NCBI GenBank assembly: GCA_016704435.1
Contig: JADJAB010000011.1
Span: forward strand, 1 to 64,000
Source: Rhodobacter sp.
Lineage (GTDB): Bacteria; Pseudomonadota; Alphaproteobacteria; Rhodobacterales; Rhodobacteraceae
Reading direction: 5' to 3'
Length of the DNA stretch: 64,000 nt
The number at the start of each line of letters is the position of its first letter. Position 1 is the stretch's first letter. Below the pieces are notes generated by a model that was given only the letters and a program-made list of their open reading frames with translations, searched no databases and was not told the origin of the DNA. Shown piece by piece: positions 36,646 through 46,326 of this stretch. The position numbers and the translations under genes are program-made.

Positions 36646-37963
36646 TCAGCTACGCCAGCCAGCCGTCCAGCACCGTCTTGCGGGTCGTGCCCCCAGAAGC
36701 GCGCCGCCATCCGTCGCGCACCGGGCGCGCCGCCCGCCCGGGGCCGGGGGGGGGGGGGGCGGGTCCAGCATCACCAGATCGGCCCGCCGCCCCGGCACCA
36801 GCGCACCGCCGCCCTGGCCGGAGGCCTGTTCACCCCCTGCCAGCGCCTGGTCGAACAGCACCCGCCCGGTATGAACCTCACGGCCGGCTTCCGGCCGGGC
36901 GATCACGTTGCGGCGCCGCAGTTCCAGCCGCTTGCCACATTCGAGAATGCGCAGTTCCTCTGCCGTGGAGGTGGAATAATGGCTGTCGGTGCCGATGCCC
37001 CAGGCCCCGCCCGCACCATGATACTCGACCAGCGGGAAAAACCCGTCGCCCATCGTCGCTTCGGTCAGCGGGCACAGGCCCGCCACCGCGCCGCTGGCCG
37101 CCGACCCGGCGATCTCGGAGCTGTCGAGATGGGTTGCATGGACCAGGCACCAGCGGTCATTCAGCCCGACGTTGTCGAGCAGCCATTGCACCGGACGCGC
37201 ACCCAGGCCGGCCTTGACCTCGGCCACCTCATGGGTGGTTTCCGAGACGTGGATATGCAGGCGGGCGCCCGCGTCCATCGCAGCCATGCCCGCAAGTGCT
37301 GCCTTTGCCTCGTCGGGCGTGACGGCACGCAGGGAATGCAGCGCCAGGCCAACGTCGAGGGTGGAATGGCCGGTGCGGCGGCTGCGCAGGGTGTCGATCA
37401 GCTTCAGGTAGTCATCGACCGAATGCACGAACCGCTGTTGCGTTGGCTCCACCGGCTTGTCGATCCCGCCGTGCGCGTAGAGCACCGGCAGGAGCGTGAG
37501 GCCGAGGCCGGTGCGGTCCGCCGCGGCAATCAGCCTGTCGGACATCTCGGCGGGGTTGGCATGCGCGGCGCCGCCGCTCTGGTGGTGGACGTAGTGGAAT
37601 TCGCAGACCGCCGTCATGCCGAACTGCAGCATCTCCAGATAGACCAGCGCGGCGATCGCCTCGTAGGCTTCGGGTGTCAGCCGATCGACCATGCGGTACA
37701 TCTCGCGCCGCCAGGTCCAGAGATTGTCCTCGGCCATGGCGCCGGTAACGAACTCGGTACGTCCCGCAAGCGCGCGCTGGAAGGCGTGGGAATGCAGGTT
37801 CGACAGGCCCGGCACGCCCGAAACCCGCCAGCCGGGTGACGCCTGCCCCGGGCCAGTTGGCCGACACCGACAGGATGCGACCATCCGTGCCGATCTCGAG
37901 ATAGCCGGGCGAGAGCCAGCCGTCCGGCTGGTGAAGATGCTCGATCTCGTAGATGTCGGACAT
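36646..37963 (-). pseudogene. hutF: Formimidoylglutamate deiminase-family protein, frameshifted
   Basis: HutF converts formiminoglutamate to formylglutamate and ammonia. ATG 37963 gives MSDIYEIEHLHQPDGWLSPG. The frame changes near 37850, then gives the metal motif SNLHSHAFQRALAGR. The lid and site motifs read HIHVSETTHEV (canonical HI-AEQ-KEV), CPLTEATMGDG (canonical CL-TEANLGDG) and GIGTDSHYST. These pocket changes suggest an altered substrate. The C-terminus is disturbed after a 14-base G run that encodes a Pro tract. It is the last gene of the minus-strand hut operon. Confidence 0.75.
36746..36759. repeat. 14-base G homopolymer inside hutF
   Basis: Fourteen consecutive G on the + strand give a run of Pro codons on the minus strand after VMLDP in the hutF C-terminus. 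Such a tract is prone to slippage, both in cells and in sequencing. Confidence 0.8.
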
Positions 37964-37997
37964 GGCGGGTTCCTTCGGCCGGGCAAGGGGAGGAGCG

Positions 37998-39236
37998 TCA
38001 GGCGCCGTCGAACACGATCCTGCCCGCCTTGAGAACCATGCGCGCGCGGCCGCGGCCAAGCCGATAGGCCATGTCTTCATAACGGTCATGGGGAAAGATC
38101 GCGATATCGGCCTGCTTGCCGGGTTCGAGCGACCCGAGGCGGTCGCACCGATCCAGCGCCATCGCGGCGTGCAAAGTGCCAGCGCGGATCGCCTCGGCAG
38201 GCGAGAAGCCGTAGAGGCGGCAGGCAAGCTGCATCACGAACGGCATCGACTCCAGCCAGCAGCCGGGGCACATGTCGGTCGCCAGCGCCACGATCACCCC
38301 GGCATCCATCAGCGCACGGGCGTCGAAGGGGCGCTTGTGGCCGACCGCGAAATCCAGCCCCGGCATCACCACGCAGACAACCCCCGCGTCGCGCAGCAGG
38401 GGATACTCGGACGGGTCGGTGTAGTTCATGTGATCGGCCGACACCGCCTTCATCCCGGCGGCAAGGGCCGAGCCGCCGATGTGGGAATAGGCGTCGGTGT
38501 GGATCTTGATCTTGAGCCCGTGGTCCAGGCCGGTCTGGAGGATCTTGCGCGACTCCTCGATCGTGTAATAGCCGTCGTCGCAATAGACGTCGTTGAACTC
38601 GGCAAGGCCGCGGCGGGCGACCTCGGGGATCATCTCGTCGAGGATTTCGGCGATATAGGCCTCGCGCGGCTTGTCGTCGGGAAACTCGTGTGCGCCAAGG
38701 AAGGTGGATACGATCTCGATCGGCTGACGTGCCGCCAGCATCGCGTTGACCTCAAGCATCTTGATCTCGGTCGCGGTGTTCAGGCCGTAGCCGCTCTTGC
38801 TTTCCACGGTGGTGGTGCCGTGGCTCAGCATGTGCTCCAGCCGTTCGGCGGCGCTGTCGGCAAGCTGGTCCTTGGTCGCCTCGCGCATCATCCTGGCGGT
38901 GGCGGAGATGCCGGTTGGGATGCCCATCGCCTTGATCTCGGCGGCGCTGCGGCCGGTCACCTTCTGGGCGTATTCCTCGACCCGGGATTTGTGAAAGACC
39001 AGATGGGTATGGCAATCGACGAAGCCCGGCATGACCATGCCACCCTTGGCGTCGATCCGTTCCACACCGCCGATGTCATGCGCGGCGGTGATTTCGTCGA
39101 TAGTGCCGACGGCGGCGATCGTGTCTCCACTGATCGCCACCACTGTATTCGTGCGGGCACCGACAAGGTCGGCGGCATCACGGGCGCAGGTCAGGACCTG
39201 CCCTGCGTTCTCGATGAGTGCCGTGATCCTTGCCAT
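37998..39236 (-). CDS. hutI: Imidazolonepropionase-family amidohydrolase
   Basis: A 412-residue amidohydrolase. Metal ligands are in VDCHTHLVF (His76, His78), KIHTDAY (His246) and ATDMCPG (Asp321); SADHMN is near residue 269. HutI opens the imidazolone ring to formiminoglutamate. Canonical HutI has KVHA(E/D)Q and (G/A)TDxNPG; here the positions read HTDA and DMCP, with Asn replaced by Cys. The pocket therefore differs and the substrate may be a modified imidazolone. The frame is intact. It lies between hutF and hutU on the minus strand. Confidence 0.85.
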   Translation of the reverse strand: MARITALIENAGQVLTCARDAADLVGARTNTVVAISGDTIAAVGTIDEITAAHDIGGVERIDAKGGMVMPGFVDCHTHLVFHKSRVEEYAQKVTGRSAAEIKAMGIPTGISATARMMREATKDQLADSAAERLEHMLSHGTTTVESKSGYGLNTATEIKMLEVNAMLAARQPIEIVSTFLGAHEFPDDKPREAYIAEILDEMIPEVARRGLAEFNDVYCDDGYYTIEESRKILQTGLDHGLKIKIHTDAYSHIGGSALAAGMKAVSADHMNYTDPSEYPLLRDAGVVCVVMPGLDFAVGHKRPFDARALMDAGVIVALATDMCPGCWLESMPFVMQLACRLYGFSPAEAIRAGTLHAAMALDRCDRLGSLEPGKQADIAIFPHDRYEDMAYRLGRGRARMVLKAGRIVFDGA

Positions 39237-39254
39237 ATCGGTTCCTTTCGTGTC

Positions 39255-40991
39255 TCAGGCGTTTTTCTTTTTTGGTGCTGCGCTGTCGTCTGGGCCGAAG
39301 GTTGCGGTCGGGGTCCACCACAGGGGACCTGCACGCCGGCCTTGGCAAAGCGTTCGGCCGCGGCTTTGCGGGCGATGTCATAGCCCGCCTGCGCATGGCG
39401 CACCACGCCGATGCCGCTGTCGGTGGTCAGGCAGGCCGCCAGACGCACATCAGCCTCGGCTGAACCATCGGCGATCATGGTGACGCCGGTATGCACCGCC
39501 TCACCCATCGAGTAGTTCTCCTGGATCGCCACCAGATCGGCGCCGGCGGCAACGTTCAGCAGCGCGTTCAGATAGGGCCAGTCGGAGATCAGGTCCGATC
39601 CGTCCTTCATCCGCTCGGACTCGAAGGTCGGGTTGACGATGGAGCCCGAGTCGAGGTTGTCGCGCGAGAAGGCCACCGGGCCCTTCAGCTCGCCCGAGCG
39701 CACCATCTCGTTGACGCGCATGCCGAAGGCCTTGCGCTGGCCGAAGCCGAGATAGCAGATCCGCGCCGGCAGGCCCTCGATCGGGATGTGCTTGCGGGCC
39801 AGCTGGATCCAGTTGCGCACCAGGTCGTCACCGGCGAACATCTCTTCCACCAGATCGTCGAGCCTGGCCAGGTCCGCGGCTTCGCGCGACATGCAGGTCC
39901 AGCGGAACGGGCCGCGACCCTCGCAGAACAAGGGGCCGGATATAGGCGGCGACGAAGCCGGGGATCTTCATCGCCTCGGCCACCGGCATGCCGGCGTCGC
40001 GGGCTTCCTTGCGCAGGCTGTTGCCGTATTCGAACACCTGAACGCCCTTGTCGGAGAACGCGTTCATGATCTTGAGCTGCTCGATCATCGACGCGCCGGC
40101 CAGCTTGAAATAGCCGTCGCGGTCGGCCTTGCGCAACTCGCGCGCCTCGTCGACCGTCAGCCCGGCGGGGACGTAGGACAGCGGGTCGTGGGCCGGCGTC
40201 ATGTCGGTGATGATGTCGGGCATGAAGCCGCTGTCGCGGGCCTTCTTCAGCACGTCGACCGCATTGCCCATCAGCGCGATGCCGAGCGGGCGCTCTTCGG
40301 CGGCGGCGGCCTTGGCCAGGCGCACCGCTTCGTCGAAGTCATGCACGATGACGTCGCAATAGCCGATCCGCAGGCGGTTGTTCACCACCTTTTCATCGAC
40401 GTCGGCGCAGATGCAGACCCCGCCCAGCATGGTCATGGCGCGCGGCTGGTTGCCGCCCATGCCGCCCATGCCGGCGGTCAGCAGGATGCGGCCCTTCAGG
40501 CTGCCGCCGAACGCCTGGTCGCCGATCGCCACCAGCGTCTGGAAGGTGCCCTGGATCACCCCCTGGGTGCCGATGTATTCCCAGGGCGCGGCGGTGTATT
40601 GCGCGTAGATCGTCAGGTTCTTGTCCTGCAGGTCGTAAAAGATCGGCCAGGTCGCCTTCATGATGTTGGTGGTCGCCATCACCACCCGCGGCGCCAGCGT
40701 GTTGGTGCGGAAGATCGCCACCGGCATGCCGGACTGCACCACCAGGGTCTCGTCGTTCTCCAGCTCCTGCAGCGATTTGACGATGGCGTGGTAGCTTTCC
40801 CAGTTGCGGGCGCATTTGCCGATGCCGCCATAGATCACCAGCTCCTCGGGGTGCTCGGCGTTTTCCATGTTGTTTTCCAGCATGCGCAGGATGCTCTCCT
40901 GCTTCCAGCCCTTGCAGCGCAGGTTGTTCCCCCCCATGGCGCGAACTTCATACAGGATTTCCGGCTTTTCCACGGAATCGTGCTTTCCCAT
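39255..40991 (-). pseudogene. hutU: Urocanate hydratase-family protein, copy 2, frameshifted
   Basis: Start ATG 40991 after AGGAGG. The frame is continuous to about 39930, where one extra G breaks it. It resumes LARKHIPIEGLPARICYLGF and FSRDNLDSGSIVNPTFESER to near 39320. There one G fewer than in copy 1 displaces the tail, which should end at the stop 39255-39257. As in copy 1, Q490-ENYSMG replaces the canonical HHGGGVGMG, and QYTAAPWEYIGTQG replaces Q-TAGSWIYIGSQG. Protein differences from copy 1 are clustered near residues 204-233 and at the C-terminus. Confidence 0.84.
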
Positions 40992-41038
40992 AGGATCCTC
41001 CTTGACTGAGATTCGGCATGATGGTCGGATGAACTCGT

Positions 41039-41073
41039 GTTGTATATACAACTAGATGCAACCGTGCCGTCAA
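41039..41073 (-). promoter_or_regulatory. hutU promoter with HutC-type operator (copy 2)
   Basis: Same arrangement as in copy 1: palindrome GTTGTATATACAAC at 41039-41052 overlapping the -10, and TTGACG at 41068-41073 on the minus strand. The operator is unchanged between copies, although nearby bases on the hutC side have small indels. Confidence 0.75.
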
Positions 41074-41180
41074 GCGGAACTTCGTCCACCGGCGCGGCCG
41101 GCAGCGATGTTGCCGGATGCAGTGCCGCAAAGTATAGCACCGGACCGGCGGCAGCATGGCTTCGCAGGCAGGTAGGCAGC

Positions 41181-41942
41181 ATGATCAGGCGGGCGAGATC
41201 CGAGCAGGTTCGGGCGGCAAGGGATCCCTGGCGGCGTGGCGCTGTCGCTGGGGCAGCAGATCCGCAACCATGTGCTGACCAGGATCGACAGCGGCGAGTG
41301 GCCGGAGGAAGCCGCATCCCGTCGGAAGCGAAGCTGGTCGAGCAGCTGGGTGCCTCGCGGATGACCATCCACATCGCGTTGCGCGACCTCTCGGCCGAAG
41401 GGGTGCTGCTGCGCCGGCAGGGGGCCGGCACGTTCGTCGCACCGCGGCGGATCCAGTCGACGTTTCTGGAGCTGCGCAACATCCATGCCGAGATCGAGAG
41501 CCGCGGCAATCGCCACAGCACGGACGTTCTGTGCATGGAGGTTCTGAACTGCGACATGGCCGTGGCGACCGAGATGAGCATCGCGCCCGGAAGCCCGGTA
41601 TTCCACTCGGTGCTGGTGCATCGCGAGAACGGCAGCCCGATCCAGGTCGAGGACCGCTACGTCAATCCGCAGTTCTCGGCCGACTACCTGGAGCAGGACT
41701 TCACCACGATCACGCCGAACGAGCACCTGATGGCGGCCGGCCCGCTGGAAGAGGTGGAGCACGTGGTCCAGGCGATCCCGGCCGATGAGAGCAACAGCGC
41801 CCTGCTGGACATGAAGGCCGGCGATCCGGTGCTGCTGCTGCGCCGCCGCACCTGGTCGCGCGGCATGATCGCATCCAGCGCACGCCTGGCGCATCCCGGC
41901 GCAAGGTTCAGCCTCGCAGGGCGGATGTCTGTCAAGCATTGA
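41181..41942 (+). CDS. hutC: GntR-family regulator HutC, copy 2, with locally scrambled N-terminus
   Basis: Nearly identical to copy 1 from IPSEAKLVEQ onward (winged helix and UTRA domain). Two opposite indels, an extra T near 41230 and a missing G near 41307, put about 25 codons in the wrong frame (DPWRRGAVAG... in place of DPGGVALSLG...). That destroys the first helix of the DNA-binding domain while keeping the overall frame open. If real, this copy may bind DNA poorly. It ends MSVKH outside the repeat. Confidence 0.78.
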   Translation: MIRRARSEQVRAARDPWRRGAVAGAADPQPCADQDRQRRVAGGSRIPSEAKLVEQLGASRMTIHIALRDLSAEGVLLRRQGAGTFVAPRRIQSTFLELRNIHAEIESRGNRHSTDVLCMEVLNCDMAVATEMSIAPGSPVFHSVLVHRENGSPIQVEDRYVNPQFSADYLEQDFTTITPNEHLMAAGPLEEVEHVVQAIPADESNSALLDMKAGDPVLLLRRRTWSRGMIASSARLAHPGARFSLAGRMSVKH

Positions 41943-42005
41943 CGGCTTTCTTCCCCGGACCGACGATCCGCCGCAGCCATCGAGGCAGCGCGGCCAAGAA
42001 ACGGC

Positions 42006-42051
42006 TTGACAGAGAGCCGATCCACACCTGATGCTAAATGGCATATACCAA
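42006..42051 (+). promoter_or_regulatory. Putative promoter and HutC-type operator before the aminotransferase-hutH operon
   Basis: A TTGACA box is at 42006-42011. TGGCATATACCA at 42039-42050 is a near-palindrome sharing the ATATAC core with the hut operator (9 of 14 matches over 42038-42051). It lies ~110 bp before the aminotransferase start. Confidence 0.5.
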
Positions 42052-42160
42052 TATGTGCAATCGGACGACAGAGATGCGCAAACGACGTCCTTCGGTGCTG
42101 GTGTGTTTCCGCCCTGCCGCTGCGGGACGTCTTTCCGAACGGCAGTCCTGAGGGGTCATC

Positions 42161-43252
42161 GTGGACGAGATCAGCGCAAAGGTACCTACCCCGAGCCCGC
42201 GTCTGGCGGGGCTTCCGGGCTATGGCCGCGGACGTGCGGGCGCGGCACAGATCTTTGCCCATCGACTTGGCTCGAACGAGGCGCCCGATGCGCCGGATCG
42301 GGCAGTGCGGCAAGCCGTTGCCGCTGCTTTTGACGGGGCCAACCGCTATCCCGACCTGCGTGGAGAAACGCTGGGCGCAGCGCTTGCGCTTCGTCACGGG
42401 CTGAAGGCGGACCAGGTCGCTGTGGCGGCCGGTTCGATCGTGCTTCTGGATCAGCTGATGCGCGCCTATTGCGATGGCGGGGACGAGATCGTGACCGCCT
42501 GGCGGTCCTATGAGGCCTACCCGATCCTCGCCGGTCTGGCCGGAGCGCGGCTGGTCGAGGTGCCGCTGAACAGCGAGCATTGTCTGGACGCGGCGGCCAT
42601 GCGGACGGCGGTGGGGTCGCGCACCAGGGCCGTGCTGATCTGCAATCCCAATAATCCCACCGGCACAGCACTGGCGCCCGAGGCGCTTGACGGATTGCTG
42701 GACGCGCTGCCCGCCGACCTCCTGATCCTTCTGGATGAGGCCTATTGCGATTTTGACGGCTCGGCCGAAGCGGTCCGGGCGGCACCGGCACGCCGGCTGG
42801 CGCGGCATCCGAACCTTGTGATCCTGCGCACCTTTTCCAAGGCATGGGGCCTGGCAGGGCTGCGCGCTGGCTATGCGATGGCGGCGCCCGAGATCATTGC
42901 GGCGATCCATGCGGTTGCTCCGCCCTTTCCGCTGCCCGGCGTGGCCTTGGCGGCGGTGCTTGCGGCGATTGAGCTGCCCGAAGCGGTGGCCGCGCGGGTG
43001 GACCGGAACGCCGCCGAACGCGCACGCCTGACCAGCGGGATTGCGGCGCTTGGTCTGCCGGTGGCGCAATCGGCGGCGAATTTCGTCTGGTTGCCGGTGG
43101 GCCCTCGGGCCGAGGCGCTGAATGCGCATCTGGCCGGGGTCGGGATCGCCGCCCGCTGCTTTGCGCGCGAGGGTGTGCGCATTACCACCGGAACCGCTGC
43201 CGATACCGATGCCGTGCTGGACGCGCTGGCCCGGTTCCGGCCGAACGACTGA
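42161..43252 (+). CDS. Class I/II aminotransferase, histidinol-phosphate aminotransferase-like
   Basis: A 363-residue fold-type I PLP enzyme. The PLP Lys is in TFSKAWGLAGLRAGY (about residue 226). NPNNPTGTAL is near 158, the Asp-Tyr motif LDEAYCDF near 193, and the Arg for the carboxylate is near the end (VRITTGT). It resembles HisC. Starting an operon with hutH and two hydroxyacid oxidoreductases, it is unlikely to be biosynthetic. I infer interconversion of an imidazolyl-pyruvate and a histidine-type amino acid. The start is GTG 42161 after GAGGGG. Confidence 0.8.
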   Translation: MDEISAKVPTPSPRLAGLPGYGRGRAGAAQIFAHRLGSNEAPDAPDRAVRQAVAAAFDGANRYPDLRGETLGAALALRHGLKADQVAVAAGSIVLLDQLMRAYCDGGDEIVTAWRSYEAYPILAGLAGARLVEVPLNSEHCLDAAAMRTAVGSRTRAVLICNPNNPTGTALAPEALDGLLDALPADLLILLDEAYCDFDGSAEAVRAAPARRLARHPNLVILRTFSKAWGLAGLRAGYAMAAPEIIAAIHAVAPPFPLPGVALAAVLAAIELPEAVAARVDRNAAERARLTSGIAALGLPVAQSAANFVWLPVGPRAEALNAHLAGVGIAARCFAREGVRITTGTAADTDAVLDALARFRPND

Positions 43253-43293
43253 GCGATTGCGCCGGCGGCGCGGCACAAACAAGGGATGAGCCA

Positions 43294-44943
43294 ATGACCC
43301 AGATTCTCGAACTCGGCGCCCGCCCGGTTGGTCTTGACGATGTTCTGGCCGTCGCGCGCGGCGGCCGGAAGCTTGGCCTCTCCGAAGCGGCCCGCAGCGC
43401 GATGCGCGTCAGCGAGGATTGGGTGGCGGGCTTTTCCGCCCGCATGGACAGCGGCGAGCAGACCGAGGCGGTCTATTCGATCAACACCGGCTTCGGGTCG
43501 CTGTCCGGGCGGCAGGCGTTCACCTCATCGGCGCAGGCGCGCGATCTGTCGCGGCGGCTGGTGATTTCAAACGCGGCCGGAGTGGGGCAACCGTTCGACA
43601 CCGAACTGGTACGCGCCGCGATGGTGATCCGCGCCGCCAGCCTGACGCGGGGCTACTCTGCCGTCCGCGCCGAGGTGGTCGAGACCATTCTTGCAATGCT
43701 GGACAGGGGTGTCACGCCCTGGGTGCCGGAATACGGCTCGCTTGGGGCCAGCGGCGATCTGATCCCGCTGGCGCATGTGGCGATCGTCATGTCGCGCGAC
43801 GAGGCCGGCGATGCCGAGATCGACAGCGGTCAGGCATATTTCGGCGGCCAGTTGATGTCCGGCATGGCGGCAATGAAAGCGGCCGGGATCGAACGGATCG
43901 TGCTTGGCCCGAAGGAGGGGCTGGCGCTTCTGAACGGCACCTCGTTCTCGACGGCCCAGACGGCGCTGGCGCTGGCCGACGCAGAGACTCTGGTGGCAAC
44001 CGCCGAAGTCGCGGCTGCCATGTCGATCGAGGCGCTGATGGGCTTTGGCGATGCGTTCATCCCCGAACTGCATCAGGCGCGCGGCCATGCCGGGCAGATC
44101 GAATGCGCTGCCAACCTCCGGGCGCTTCTGGAGGGCAGCAAGCTGATCGACGGCGGCATCGGGCGCGACCCGGTGCGCCAGCCGCCGCAAGATGCCTATT
44201 CGCTGCGTTGCGTGCCGCAGGTTCTGGGGCCGGTGCGCGACACGCTGAAATTCATCCGCGGCATCGTCGAGACCGAGATCAACGCCGCGACCGACAACCC
44301 GCTGATCTTTGCCGACCGGCTGCCGGGGCGCAGCCTGAAGGCGATCTCCGGCGGCAACTTCCATGCCGAATATGTGGCCTTTGCGGCCGATTTCCTGTCG
44401 ATCGTCGTGACCGAGATCGGCAATATCTCGGAACGCCGGCTGTTCCGGCTGAACGACGGCACACTGAACCGTGGCCTGCCCGATATGCTGGTGGCCAGCG
44501 ACCATGTCGGCATGGATTGCGGCTACATGCTGCCGCAGTATCTGGCGGCGGCACTGGTGTCGGATTGCAAGACGCTGGCGCATCCCGACAGCGTGGATTC
44601 GATCCCGACCTGCTCGAACCAGGAGGATCATGTCTCGATGGCCAACAACGCCGGCCGGCACGCGCGCCAGATCGTGCGGAACATTCAGAATGTCGTGGGG
44701 ATCGAGGTGCTGATGGCCGCGCAGGCGCTGGAGTTGCGACTGGCGGAGCGGAAGATGGGCCGCGACGCGCTCTCCGCCTCCAGCCGGGCGGTCCTGGCAG
44801 TGCTGCGCGAGACAAAGACCACGGATGGCCGCAAGGTGGATCATCTTACCCACGATGTCGTGCTGTATCCGCGGCTTCATGCGGCAACTGATCTGGTGCA
44901 TTCGGGGGCGGTTCTTGCGGCGGCCCGCGCGGCACTGGGCTGA
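43294..44943 (+). CDS. hutH: Histidine ammonia-lyase-family enzyme with altered substrate residue
   Basis: A 549-residue MIO-type lyase. The MIO triad Ala-Ser-Gly is at 152-154 (GSLGASGDLIPLAH). Tyr61 is in YSINTGFG, QDAYSLR at 299-305, GGNFHAE near 353 and QEDHVSM at 443-449. All these fit histidine lyase. The residue equivalent to His83 of the Pseudomonas enzyme (LSHAAG) is Asn93 (ISNAAG), a substrate-contacting position. NSGFMIAQ is replaced by DCGYMLPQ. It should eliminate ammonia from a histidine-like amino acid to give a urocanate-like product. Which one is open. Confidence 0.85.
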   Translation: MTQILELGARPVGLDDVLAVARGGRKLGLSEAARSAMRVSEDWVAGFSARMDSGEQTEAVYSINTGFGSLSGRQAFTSSAQARDLSRRLVISNAAGVGQPFDTELVRAAMVIRAASLTRGYSAVRAEVVETILAMLDRGVTPWVPEYGSLGASGDLIPLAHVAIVMSRDEAGDAEIDSGQAYFGGQLMSGMAAMKAAGIERIVLGPKEGLALLNGTSFSTAQTALALADAETLVATAEVAAAMSIEALMGFGDAFIPELHQARGHAGQIECAANLRALLEGSKLIDGGIGRDPVRQPPQDAYSLRCVPQVLGPVRDTLKFIRGIVETEINAATDNPLIFADRLPGRSLKAISGGNFHAEYVAFAADFLSIVVTEIGNISERRLFRLNDGTLNRGLPDMLVASDHVGMDCGYMLPQYLAAALVSDCKTLAHPDSVDSIPTCSNQEDHVSMANNAGRHARQIVRNIQNVVGIEVLMAAQALELRLAERKMGRDALSASSRAVLAVLRETKTTDGRKVDHLTHDVVLYPRLHAATDLVHSGAVLAAARAALG

Positions 44944-44952
44944 GAGGACAAG

Positions 44953-46326
44953 ATGCGGCTGACCGAGGATCTGGCGACGACCCTGCGGGGCGAGTTTGGT
45001 GACCGGTTCCAGACCGGCGCCGCCCTTCGCCAGCAACACGGCGCCACGACGACCTGGCTGGAAAGCCAGTTACCGGATGCGGTGGTCTTTCCCGAAACCG
45101 CCGAAGAGGTGGCCGAGATCGTGCGGCTTTGCGCCGGGGCAGGGGTGGCGGTCATCCCGTTCGGGGCCGGAAGCTCGCTCGAGGGGCAGGTCAACGCGCC
45201 GTTCGGCGGGGTCTCGGTCGATCTGACACGCATGAACCGGATTCTTGCGGTCAATGCCGGGGACATGGACGTGGTCGTGCAGCCGGGGGTGACACGCAAG
45301 CAGCTGAACGTGCATCTGCGCGACACCGGGCTGTTCTTTCCGCTTGATCCGGGTGCGGATGCAACGCTGGGCGGCATGGCGGCAACGCGGGCCTCGGGCA
45401 CGACGGCGGTGCGATACGGCACGATGCGCGATGCGGTGCTGTCGCTGCAGGCGGTGATGCCCGACGGCTCGATCATCCGGTCGGGTGGCAGGGCACGCAA
45501 ATCGGCGGCCGGCTATGACCTGACGCGGTTGCTGATCGGGTCCGAAGGCACGCTGGGCATCATCACCGAACTGACCCTGCGCCTGCAGGCCATCCCCGAG
45601 GCGGTGCAGGCGCTGCGCTGCAGCTTTCCCACGACGGCATCGGCTTGCGAGGCGGTCATCGCGGCGCTGCAATGCGCGCTGCCGCTGGCCCGGATGGAAT
45701 TGCTGGATGCCATGACGGTGCGGGCGGTGAACGCTTATTCCAAGCTGAACCTGCCGGAAATGCCGCTGCTGCTGGTCGAGATGCACGGCTCCCCCACGGG
45801 GGTTGCGGAAAACGCGCAGGCCTTCTGCGAGATTGCAAGGCAGTTCGGCGCCACCGTGATCGACGAAGCCAGAACACCGGAAGAGCGCACGAAGCTGTGG
45901 CAGGCGCGGCACGACGTGTTCTGGGCGGTTTGTGCGATGCGACCGGGCGCAAAAGGCATCAGCACCGATGTCTGCGTGCCGGTGTCTCGGCTGGCTGAGT
46001 GCATCGCGGCTGCCGAAAACAAGGTCGCCGAGACCGGGCTGATCGCACCGATCGCGGGGCATGTCGGCGATGGCAACTTTCACCACCTGATCCTGGTGGA
46101 CCCCGAAGACCAGGCCGAACGGGCGGCAGCATCAGACTATATCGGATGGCTGAACGATCTGGCGATCTCGCTTGAGGGGACCTGTTCGGGCGAGCATGGC
46201 ATCGGGCAGGGCAAGCGGCGCTACCTTGCGCGCGAGGCCGGCGAGGCTTTGCGCTTCATGGCGGCGATCAAGCGGGCGGTGGACCCATTGGGGATCATGA
46301 ACCCCGGCAAGATGCTGCCGGAGTGA
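44953..46326 (+). CDS. FAD-linked oxidase, GlcD/D-lactate dehydrogenase type
   Basis: A 457-residue PCMH-type flavoprotein. The FAD loop PFGAGSSLEGQVNAP is near residues 68-82, followed by DPGADATLGGMAATRASGTT and GSEGTLGIITELTLRL. The metal/substrate motifs are GHVGDGNFHHL near 360 and SGEHGIGQGKRRYL near 413. Such enzymes oxidise D-2-hydroxyacids to 2-oxoacids. Next to an LldD-type enzyme for the L-form and an imidazole aminotransferase, a D-imidazolyl-lactate-like substrate is a reasonable inference. Confidence 0.84.
   Translation: MRLTEDLATTLRGEFGDRFQTGAALRQQHGATTTWLESQLPDAVVFPETAEEVAEIVRLCAGAGVAVIPFGAGSSLEGQVNAPFGGVSVDLTRMNRILAVNAGDMDVVVQPGVTRKQLNVHLRDTGLFFPLDPGADATLGGMAATRASGTTAVRYGTMRDAVLSLQAVMPDGSIIRSGGRARKSAAGYDLTRLLIGSEGTLGIITELTLRLQAIPEAVQALRCSFPTTASACEAVIAALQCALPLARMELLDAMTVRAVNAYSKLNLPEMPLLLVEMHGSPTGVAENAQAFCEIARQFGATVIDEARTPEERTKLWQARHDVFWAVCAMRPGAKGISTDVCVPVSRLAECIAAAENKVAETGLIAPIAGHVGDGNFHHLILVDPEDQAERAAASDYIGWLNDLAISLEGTCSGEHGIGQGKRRYLAREAGEALRFMAAIKRAVDPLGIMNPGKMLPE

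Larger units (their letters stand above)
39250..41927. repeat. 2.68-kb direct repeat, copy 2 (hutU-hutC)
   Basis: Partner of 7726-10403, same orientation and same length. It is flanked by hutI on one side and the aminotransferase-hutH operon on the other. This is probably the ancestral position, since the whole hut-like set is here. Recombination between the copies would release or invert-free delete the ~31.5-kb segment between them. Confidence 0.92.
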
